A DNA stretch of 64,000 bases from assembly GCA_029449245.1 (NCBI GenBank), contig JANATF010000009.1, positions 1,488,001-1,552,000 of the forward strand. The letters run 5' to 3'. Below, piece by piece: positions 56,601-64,000 of the stretch. This DNA comes from Mortierella alpina. Its lineage: Eukaryota > Mortierellomycota > Mortierellomycetes > Mortierellales > Mortierellaceae. Numbering within the stretch: the stretch's first letter is position 1; every line of letters starts with the position of its first letter. Under the pieces are notes generated by a model, which was not told the DNA's origin, ran no database searches, and saw only the letters and a list, made by a program, of their open reading frames with translations. The translations under genes were made by a program, and so were the position numbers.

Positions 56601-58538
56601 CATATCCGGACGAAATGTCTGTAATGGTGGAAGGGACCGTGAGAGCACACCTAAGACAGGGACACCCAAGAGACGAGGTCAATTGGAGTGTGAAAAAAGA
56701 CGTGTACGTTTAAATGACAAGGCGCACGCTCACAAGGGAAGGGACAGAGCGCGGTACCTTGAAGGATCTGGACGCTGTCATTTCCAGGATTAGGAAACTG
56801 CAGTGTCAAAAGCGTGAATAGAGTTGCACCCAAACCATAAATATCCGTCCGGTGGTCCATCCAAGTCTCTGCCCTGCCTGTTTGCTCCGGGGCTAGGTAC
56901 TGCAAATGGTATTCCATGTACCCAGGAATCTGCCATTCAAAAATGTTGTTGGGTGCCCGTGCTCTCTCATGGCTCAAGATTTTGCTGTGTGTAAAATCAA
57001 AAAGTCGCAGCTTGGTGTCGTTGACGTCCCAACGCGACAAAAAAGTCGCGTCGCTCGATCCGTGTGCAGCCCTCGTTGGTTGATTAGGGCACGCCGTAGT
57101 ATTAGTGGCAGTGCTTTCAGGTTCATGATAGAGGGAAGTTGGATTCCGCTGATGTGCTGACTGAGGTGGCTGCTTCTCTGGTCCATCACTCTTTGCAGCT
57201 GGTAACACGACATCCGAGCCTGGAGGTGCCCAGTGGAAGGCGGTGGGACAAAGCGCGAGATGTGCAAGGTTGGCTTTCTGCAGCGCTTCCAGAACACAGG
57301 CAACCTTTAAACAAAAGACCAAGAAGGTATACACGTCCGGGAACGGTGATACGGATTGCCGTGCAGCAGGCATATGAGGGCTTTGATGTCCATCCGTGTC
57401 GTCTAGTCCCGTGAAGCGATGGTGATGCGGCGAGAGGAGGTTGGGACCCAACCGCCTCATGATGAGGATGGACATCTCGGCGCGGTCCAGGTCCAGAAAG
57501 TCCTCGACGATCCTGTTGAAATACTTTTCGCCCTCGACCCATCCCATCTCGTACACTGCCTGCTGGACATCGGGAGAGTGACGACATCCCGATGTCGCGT
57601 TGCCTTCGCTGTCGCCTTTGCTGTCGTCCTCACGACCCGCGTCTAGTGTTGATTCCTGGCTCGCAGAGGGTGGCGTGGGCGTGGGCTCTGGTGGCGCAAA
57701 CTGGGGCGGAGGTGTACCGTGTGGATCGAAGCGGCCATCGACGATCTGCAGCCGTTTGAGGATGCGGTGCTCGTGCTGCAGGAGGACGCGCGACTGATGC
57801 AGCTTGCCTGTGACGGGCAGGCCGTCCGCTATCCGAGTCCCGATCATCAGTCCCATGTTCCCGGCCTGCGAGCCAGCCGCAAACTCGTATCCGCGCACCT
57901 TGGGTGGCACAAACGCACAGCTGTTGGATTGCGAGGGTGCTCTGTATGGATTACTGTATGGGACCTCGTCGGCGGTCTGCAGAGACGGAGGCAGTGGCAG
58001 AAGGTGCAAGGGAAAGGGGCCTGCGCGAGGAAAGTTGGCGGGTGGTCTAGGGCTAACGGCGACGTTGTAGTCCTTGTCGGACCGTTGTGGAAGAGAGCCC
58101 ATGGCGGTTGGGAGGGCGGAAAGGAGTGCGGACGGGGTTGGGGTGGTGGAGGTGGTCTGTGCAGCGGCGACAGGGCCTATGTTGATGGGTATGGGCGGGA
58201 TGGGTAGTGCGCTGAGCGTGGCGCCAAAGGTGCCTGTGGGGGACGGGGTGGTCCTTGCGGAGAGGGTCACTGCAGCTTCTGCGTCGCCTTCGGACTCTGT
58301 GTTGATGAGGACCGCAGCGACGGAGGAAGGCAAGGAAGACGAGGAGGAGGAGGACGAGGTGAAGGTTGAAGACGACGACGATGAGGATGGCGAGGACGAG
58401 GATGAGCAAGAGGCAAAGGGAGGCAGTCCCGCGATGGGAGCATGGTGCACCTCGGGGTAGGGCGGCGGTGCCTGCTTGAGCACGGAGGCCAGTGTTTGTT
58501 GTTGCAGAGGCCGGGGTCGTGGCCGTGGCAGGCGAGCC

Positions 58539-58584
<46 letters not shown>

Positions 58585-58756
58585 CGTCCTCATGCTGCTG
58601 CGGAGGTGCGAGTGGATGGTGCGTGTGTGCAGTTGCATGTGCATGTGCAATTACATGTGCGTGTGCGTGTGCGTGTGCATGATGTAGTACGGGCAAGGGG
58701 ACATGAGCGCGCGTGCGGTCGCGGGTGTCCTTGCTGCTGGGGTGGCGGGGGTCCAT
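47635..58756 (-). CDS. Giant hybrid histidine kinase: pseudokinase-AAA-GAF-PAS-HisKA-HATPase-receiver
   Basis: Thirteen exons with all phases consistent, 3274 residues: 58756-56758, 56650-56559, 56438-56355, 56272-55866, 55725-53605, 53490-53320, 53196-51064, 50969-50784, 50666-50461, 50374-48304, 48202-48091, 47984-47835, 47727-47635. Order: low-complexity N-terminus (His-Ala, polyQ, polySer); kinase-like domain about 300-720; AAA-type ATPase with Walker A GPSGVGKT (K861); a long helical TPR-like region; GAF about 2100-2255; PAS about 2260-2375; HisKA with phospho-accepting H2394 (NMSHELRTPFSGI); HATPase (QILMNLIGNAIKF, DQGIGLSPEE, GGTGLGLSI); receiver with VAEDD and phospho-accepting D3193 (FDHHMPIMDG), Lys in YMTKPL. 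This is the architecture of fungal Mak/Phk sensor kinases that feed a phosphorelay in stress responses. The kinase-like domain lacks the catalytic-loop Asp and Asn, so it is probably a pseudokinase. Confidence 0.93.
53276..53288. repeat. C13/G13 homopolymer in intron 6 of the histidine kinase
   Basis: Thirteen C on the plus strand, G on the coding strand, 31 bases past the donor; a 12-base A/T run lies in the same 123-nt intron. It could form G-rich structure in the pre-mRNA or be a length artefact. Confidence 0.7.
58370..58690. repeat. Codon-repeat cluster in exon 1 of the histidine kinase
   Basis: On the minus strand this encodes an alternating His-Ala run from GTGTGC repeats (58621-58680), a polyGln run from CAG/CAA (about 58540-58585), and polySer blocks. 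Plus-strand frames through it are mere repeats of Cys, Leu or Val. Confidence 0.8.
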
Positions 58757-59179
58757 GGGATGGTCGATTAGGCGATGGAGGACCACGGGCAGACAGACAG
58801 AGCGACAGAGAGACAGAGGGGGGTCTAGACTGGTGGACACTATAGGGAACCAACGGGAGCCAAAGGGAGGGGGGAGACTACTGGGCCATATGGGGCGGTG
58901 GATATGTGGATATGTGGAGGTGTGATTGTGTTCGATGGGGATGGGACAGGCGGAGCGAGCGAGAGCTGGTAAACAAAGGGGTTCTGGAGAAGGGAAAAGC
59001 CAAAAGGGTAAAGAAAAAAAAAAAAAAAAAGCTTTTTCCCGCGCTTCATGCAACTGGCGCACAGGCAGTCTGTTGCAGTTGCGAGGGCGATGGTCTCATA
59101 TCGAGGCACGTGGGTAGTAGCATATACGTGGTCAAGTCAAACAAATCCACACTTTCTATTCTCTCTATACTCGCGCTGT
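58757..59179. other. Promoter/leader of the histidine kinase gene
   Basis: G-rich on the plus strand, with an 18-19 A run at about 59013-59031. No ATG lies in frame upstream of 58756 although the frame stays open to 59062. Confidence 0.4.
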
Positions 59180-59990
59180 CTACGCCTCCTCGGCCTGGCT
59201 GTCGCCAGACTTGGCATGCGCATCCAGGTTCAGCACCAGGAGCGTCGGGTTCATGCCCAGCACCTGCACAAGCCGTCCGCCTCCAGCCTGGCTCAGCAGA
59301 CCCACCACCTGCGACCGCATCGTCTGGATCCCGGGCATCTCCACCATCTTCTCCATGTCCTCCACACTCACCAGCGAGTCATCCACCTTGCCGCCCAACA
59401 GAATCATCTTGCGGTGCTTCTCCACCACCTTCCTGATCCCTGCCAGTCCCCGAGGCACCTTGCCCCTCGACTGCACCTCCTCCTCCTCGGGACTCATGTT
59501 GCAGCTGATCACACACGTCGGTCCATTGATCAACGGCGCCAGGTTCGCATACCGCGTCTCTCTCAGCGCAGCCGCAAAGATCCCCAAACGCACCACCTTC
59601 ATCTCCGCACCTGCTGCCGTCAGGTCATTGCGGAGCTGGATCAGCTCGGGCACAGACATGTTGTTGTGCTGGCAGATCAGCATGATCCGGTTCGACTCCA
59701 AGATCTGAGAGTACGTCTGGTGCAAAAATGTCTTTTGGGGACGAAACTCCTTGCCATAATTGGTCAGCTTCCTTCCTGCTGCCTCTGCTGCTGCTGCTGC
59801 CTTTGTCTTTTGTGATGCTGCACTGCTTCCAGAGATGTGTGGTGTGGTCGAAGCATCTACATAAACAGCGAAATCAAAAATGATTAGCGACGAGAAAACG
59901 GGTTCACTCTCATTCTTCCTTTGTCAAAGTACGACTTCCTCTTCTTCGTCTTCGTCTCTTACATTGGCGAATGGTGGTCAGAGACCGCAT
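59180..59990 (-). CDS. Mitochondrial large-subunit ribosomal protein uL10m
   Basis: Two coding exons: 59990-59963 and 59856-59180; intron 59962-59857 (GTAAGA...TATGTAG, 106 nt), phase 1, 234 residues. The N-terminus MRSLTTIRQYAS is a good mitochondrial presequence. An Ala-rich linker and NYGKEFRPQKTFLHQTY lead into the uL10 fold: MLICQHNNMSVPELIQLRND, RNDLTAAGAEMKVVRLGIFA, LAPLINGPTCVISC, VEKHRKMILLGGKVD and MPGIQTMRSQVVGLLSQ. uL10 is the base of the ribosomal stalk. An upstream CTCTAG acceptor just before the ATG suggests a spliced 5' leader. The gene is divergent from RPA34. Confidence 0.88.
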
Positions 59991-60614
59991 TGAGCGGGCA
60001 GCGATTCCTAGAGAGGGAGATATCAGAGACACAGGTGAGGAAAAAAAAAAAAAAGCAAGATGGTTGTCGTTGATCCACTGTTGCGCTACTCGTAGCAGAG
60101 TGATATCGTTCCTGCCAATTCCTTTTTTTTTCATCGTTCATGATAGAAAAGCATAACCCTGGAATATTCTCTCTGATTCCCTTGGAAAGTTGAATCGCTC
60201 CGCGCTGTCCATTGCCCTGCACATTGTCGAGGGTCCGTGTTTATATCGAGTGCGGTCCTGAAGCCTATAACTGAGATTTGCCTGAAGCTTTTGCCATGCG
60301 CGGGGCAACGTCACTGCAGCGAGAAAGAAAGAATGTAGATGTGTGCGGGCGAGGCGCCAGGTGCGTGAGAGATTACCTCTTGCGGATGGGAACATGGCCT
60401 TCAATGTATATATGGGTGGTGATGGAGAATGAGCTTCGGTCGCCGGAAACCTCAATCGTGTTTACCGGATAGGTGGCTTGTCGTTGAGGTGTGCTTTCCC
60501 GCACCAGCGATCTGCTTCAATGCAACAGTCACGTTTTGCTTTCATAAACAAAAAAAAAGAAACCCTGCGTTCTGTTGTCCTCTTTACCTCACGCATCTCC
60601 ATAGTACTATTGCC
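59991..60614. other. Divergent promoter region between uL10m and RPA34
   Basis: Two housekeeping genes share about 620 bp. It has a 14-A run at about 60041-60054 and an A-rich run at 60551-60558. Part of it is the likely spliced leader of uL10m. No other gene. Confidence 0.45.
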
Positions 60615-61747
60615 ATGTCACCGAAATCCAGGGAACATGTCCAAAGCGACATCGAGTCAAGCGACGACGAAGGTGTCATCAAGAACTTGTATGTTTGAAA
60701 GATACAAAAAAAAAAGAAAAAAAGAAAAAAACGTCGTGCACAAACAAGGACTAGCAGCCCACTCATGTTCGAGAGTCTATTGGAAAGAGCGTGGATATTC
60801 ACACACAGGAGCGTACGTTTCAGCAACTAACGAGTTCTACACGTCGCATTACTCCCGCAACGATATATAGGGACTACAAACCCCCCAAGGGATTCACAGT
60901 ACATCGCGCCAAGAAGCACACAACCTCAGTCTTTGACGTGGACGAGACCGTTCAGCACGAGTTATGGCTGATCCGTGTGCCAGAGGGCGTTACCAACGAG
61001 GACCTCGCCTCCATGTCCATCACCCTCCCCCCTACAACCACATCATCCAAGGAATCACACGAGTCCGTCACCTTGGGCACACTCAAAAAGAAGGAGACCT
61101 CCTCCAGCACCAACACCTCTAGCACCACCAAATACCAGCTCCGCACTGTACCCACCGATTCTGGATTTGCAGGAGAGATGCTTGCACTCCAGCCCCTCGT
61201 CCCCGACTCGTCCAAGAGCGGTCGTTTGGTCCAGGCTCCCCTGGGCATTCGTCACCATCTCGCCTTGGTCGCACAGCCAACGATCCCTTCTGGAGAACCT
61301 TTGGCAGACGAGATCCTGTCCAGACCCATCCCCAAGAGAGAACAGCCCGAGGGACTGAAGATGCGCTTCAAGTTTTCAGGAATGGAAACTCAGGTCCCAG
61401 GCGCCAAATTGTCGGGTTCAGGAAAGAAGTTTGCAGAGCAGTGGGCCAAGACTCTGGAAAAGCGACAGCGGGAACAGGAGGAGGACTTGCTCAGAGCACA
61501 ACAGGCAGAGGCTGAAGCAGAGGCAGAGGCGGAGGCAGAGGCAGAGGAAGCTATGGAGGATGAAGACCAGGTAGAGGCAGTAGCCGAGGAGGATGTTGTT
61601 GCTACAGAGGAGGCACAGGAGGCATCAGCTAAGAAGCGTAAGAGCGAGCAGGCTGATGTCGATGGCGAGGATGAAAAGAAGGCAAAGAAGGAAAAGAAAA
61701 GCAAGAAGGGAAAGAAGGACAAGAAGGAGAAGAAAGACAAGCACTAG
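60615..61747 (+). CDS. RPA34: RNA polymerase I subunit RPA34 (A34.5) homologue
   Basis: Two exons: 60615-60688 and 60871-61747; intron 60689-60870 (GTATGT...ATATATAG, 182 nt), phase 2, 316 residues. The product starts MSPKSREHVQSDIESSDDEG, an acidic N-terminus shared with yeast Rpa34, then KNLDYKPPKGF, the beta-rich dimerisation region (ELWLIRVPEGVTNEDLASMS), and KREQPEGLKMRFKFSGM. It ends in an AEAEAEAE run and a Lys-rich tail (KKAKKEKKSKKGKKDKK). RPA34 pairs with RPA49 and aids Pol I initiation, elongation and transcript cleavage in the nucleolus. The family is weakly conserved; identification rests on this architecture and the matching N-terminal and WLIR segments. Confidence 0.85.
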
Positions 61748-61872
61748 ACATATACATCATTCAGTAAATACACATCAATCACACCCCTGGTGAGAATATG
61801 TATTCGAGATCATGGATAGAGACTACACTACGTGGTATGTCGCAGGAATATTTAATGCTGCGGCGTCCGAGC

Positions 61873-63886
61873 TTAGGCTTTCTTGACCTCTCGTGCACGG
61901 AGCAAGGACAGGCTGTCATAGTATGTCGCAGCAAAATGCGCACCACCCAACCATTCCAATGGACTTCTCATTATGGCGACGGCTTTCTGCCACAACCACC
62001 TCATCTTCTGAAATCTGGTCGTCGGAGTAGGAGCAGGACAAAGTGCTCCAACATGTGCGTATCCAGTGAATGCAGGGGGCTGTTTGGTCACTATTCTCGG
62101 GTCCACGAAGAGATGCAAAAGGTAAGAAGGGTGTCAGTATGCATGCACATTGTTTGATTTTTCAAAAGAAAAAGCAAAGGTCCGTTATGGCAACAGTTCT
62201 GCCTTTTGAAGCCGTAGCCTTTACCAAGATCGCCGTCTACTGCAACACGCCAGCATTGCGACTCGACCGGCTTGATTGCCTTGTTCGGGGATGATCTTGC
62301 CCACCCTATCCTGTTTCTCTCAAACCTTTGGGCGAACCTCTTATTCCCCACTTTGGGGCTTGCAAACGTATAACAATCGCGCAACACTACTATCCTCTTG
62401 GTCTCGACACCCCTGTTCAAGTAGCGTCCACGATTTTCCTTCTTGCAGGGTTCACACTTGCCACACTGTCTGCAGCTGGTGAAGCAGTTTTCACATGGAC
62501 TGTCGGGCAAAGGTGTGCCCTTCTTCGCACGGCATTTTTTACAGCCCGAGAGGACCTGGATAATCTCTCGGTCGTCCTCAGATTGCGCCTTCTGCCAACC
62601 TTCCAAGCAGCAGTTAGGTATACCGCGTGCTTCTCTCATCCTTAGTATCTTGCAACGGCGGCAAGATAAAAGGCAGCCTGTTTGAAGTTCGGCGTCGCCA
62701 TCGGCACGGGCACAGTGACGACACTGACGACAGTAGCGAATTTCGAATTCATCGTTGTAGACAGTGTTGAGAAGCTGACTGGTCATCACATCTAGCACGG
62801 TGTGGCCTACAAAGAGCTCCTTTTCGTCGTCTGACAAGCCGCGCACGATGGGGTCCTCCTTCTCCACAATGGTCTGGAGACGAGCCATGCAAAGGGTGGC
62901 GAGGGCGCCACCAAGAGAGTGTCCTGTAATCCATAGGTTCATGGACTCTGACCCTCCGAACTGACAAACGAAGTCGGCCACGGCCAGAACAGTTTCCATG
63001 ATAGACTTGAATGCACAGGCTGGCCCCTCTGTATAATGGCTCCGATTCTTGCACCCTTCTCGCTTGTGAGGGTGATTGGTGGTCTTGAAGAGCAGGTTGT
63101 AGAAACCCATGTGGGTATTCCCACGAAGGTATTCGGCATGTTGATCACACCCTTTGACGCAATGGTCTCCGCATCCAAAAGCCTTTCTGTCAGTATGACG
63201 GTAGCAGGTTTGTTTGCATTTGCCAGCTTTGCATGGGTCGCCGTCTTTGTGATAAAGGAGCTTGAGATCGTCAATGACCTCCTCTGGGAAGTTTTCAGAA
63301 AGATAATGAACATCAGTTGGGAAATCTATTGGGGGCACCTTTAACACAAGGGGGATATCAACTCACGTTTGTTGTCTGTGCCCTTGAAGACTAGTATGAT
63401 ACCATTTTGGACTACATAATAGTCGGCGTATGGACCAGCATACTTCTTGGCGTCTGCTACGGCATCCGCGGTTTCGACACCTCTCGTGAACCAACGGCGA
63501 TAATCATTTGACAACTGACCTTTCAGGTACGATGCGCTAGACAGACACAGCAGCAGAGAAGCAACATTGACGTCGAATTTCGCCACATGGCCATCGTCCA
63601 CTTTAGCACAGACTTTGTTCCATCCATCCCCTAGGTCTTTCTCTCTTGGACCTATTGTACAGGCAGTAAACCCCATCAGAAAACACCCTTTGCATTTTTT
63701 CTTGACTTTTTTCTCTTACTAAAAGCGTAGTTCAAACTTCTTCTCCCTTCCTTCTTTACCGCGGAAAGCTTTATGCAACCACGTCCGCTTGGTTGCCACT
63801 GGGTGGTCAACATGCCTGCGACCATCTTTCCAAGCCGGTTCAGCTTCAGGTGCTGCACTTGGTGGTGCGCTGTCGATGTCCTCCAT
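61873..63886 (-). CDS. Class 3 lipase with Cys-rich insertion; frame broken near 63360
   Basis: Exons 63886-63760, 63651 to about 63362, about 63361-62225 and 62090-61873; true introns 63759-63652, 62224-62091. It starts MEDIDSAPPSAAPEAEPAWK with no signal peptide. Lipase core: ILVFKGTD, nucleophile elbow GHSLGGALA, TFASPKVGNKRFAQRF, catalytic Asp in VAVDGDLVTKQPP, and a C-terminal His in GGAHFAATYYDSL. Two Cys-rich blocks interrupt it: one after KDGD (CKAGKCKQTCYRH, FGCGDHC) and a larger CxxC-rich one between the nucleophile and Asp (RYCRQCRHC, SCRRC, CKKC, CENC, CRQCGKCEPC). Between GTDNKRE and VDIPLVLKVPPIDF the frame shifts and no intron of usable size fits. So this is a recent pseudogene, a sequencing error, or unusual expression. 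Without the shift all catalytic residues are in place. Confidence 0.78.
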
Positions 63887-64000
63887 GAGAGAAGTTTTTG
63901 ACTGGAGTGCCGGTGAAAGACTCTTACGTGTTAATGTAAAGGGGAGTAGCCAAAGCTGAATGGAAAGACAAGTAGTTTGAAGGTATAATATATTTGAAGC
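63887..64000. other. Upstream region of the lipase gene
   Basis: Contains AATATATTATACC on the minus strand near the right edge, a possible TATA element about 90-105 bp before the ATG. Confidence 0.35.

Noticed and set aside
57719-58207. Plus-strand frames of up to 162 codons across the histidine kinase N-terminus
   Set aside because: They are the complements of Pro/Ser/His-rich codons; all exon phases and domains support the minus strand.
63340-63366. A 24-28 nt GT-AG intron to repair the lipase frame
   Set aside because: It is far shorter than any other intron here and its removal leaves the downstream part out of frame.
1-64000. CRISPR arrays, bacterial operons, rRNA or tRNA genes
   Set aside because: No regularly spaced repeats, no rRNA-like stretch and no tRNA A/B-box pair with a foldable cloverleaf were seen. 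A dedicated tRNA scan was not possible here.

Overview
This is a eukaryotic window. Genes are interrupted by short GT-AG introns, mostly 80-150 nt, with no operons and no bacterial ribosome-binding sites. The gene complement fits a filamentous fungus, most likely Mortierellomycota (Mortierella/Linnemannia-like). I infer this from F-box/leucine-rich genes, a tandem family of CSR1-type Sec14 proteins, a chitin-binding CBM14 protein and a giant kinase-AAA-GAF-histidine-kinase protein. No name is certain from sequence alone. I assembled exon structures by hand from splice sites and reading phase; each model given as complete sums to a whole number of codons.

Layout. 1-7 kb: the 5' part of a Ser/Pro-rich acidic protein that runs off the left edge, then a TTI1 homologue. 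7-8.6 kb: a 424-bp fold-back element (MITE-like) and a small secreted CBM14 protein. 10.2-12.6 kb: an unrecognised 655-aa protein. 14.8-16.9 kb: an F-box/LRR gene, divergent from the first of three CSR1-type Sec14 genes (17.7-27.1 kb). A small secreted cysteine-rich peptide gene lies between the second and third copies. 27.4-28.1 kb: a five-exon DUF962/Mpo1-like membrane protein. 28.9-31.2 kb: an Ssh4/Ear1-type SPRY adaptor of the Rsp5 ubiquitin ligase. 32.3 kb: ribosomal protein eS12. 33.9-35.8 kb: a Harbinger (HARBI1-like) transposase-derived gene that lacks the first catalytic Asp.

36-40 kb: a second F-box/LRR gene, a small coiled-coil gene and a decayed F-box pseudogene. 40.6-45 kb: a secreted sedolisin (S53) protease convergent with a serine beta-lactamase-fold hydrolase. 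47.6-58.8 kb: a 13-exon, 3274-residue hybrid histidine kinase. 59.2-63.9 kb: mitochondrial ribosomal protein uL10m, RNA polymerase I subunit RPA34, and a class 3 lipase with a large Cys-rich insertion and an apparent frameshift.

The genes do not form one pathway. The window mixes housekeeping genes (TTI1, eS12, uL10m, RPA34) with family-expanded, secreted or transposon-derived genes. The entries most worth following up are the HARBI1-derived protein, the lipase insertion, the 655-aa orphan, the two small secreted proteins, the fold-back element and the differing intron content of the Sec14 array.
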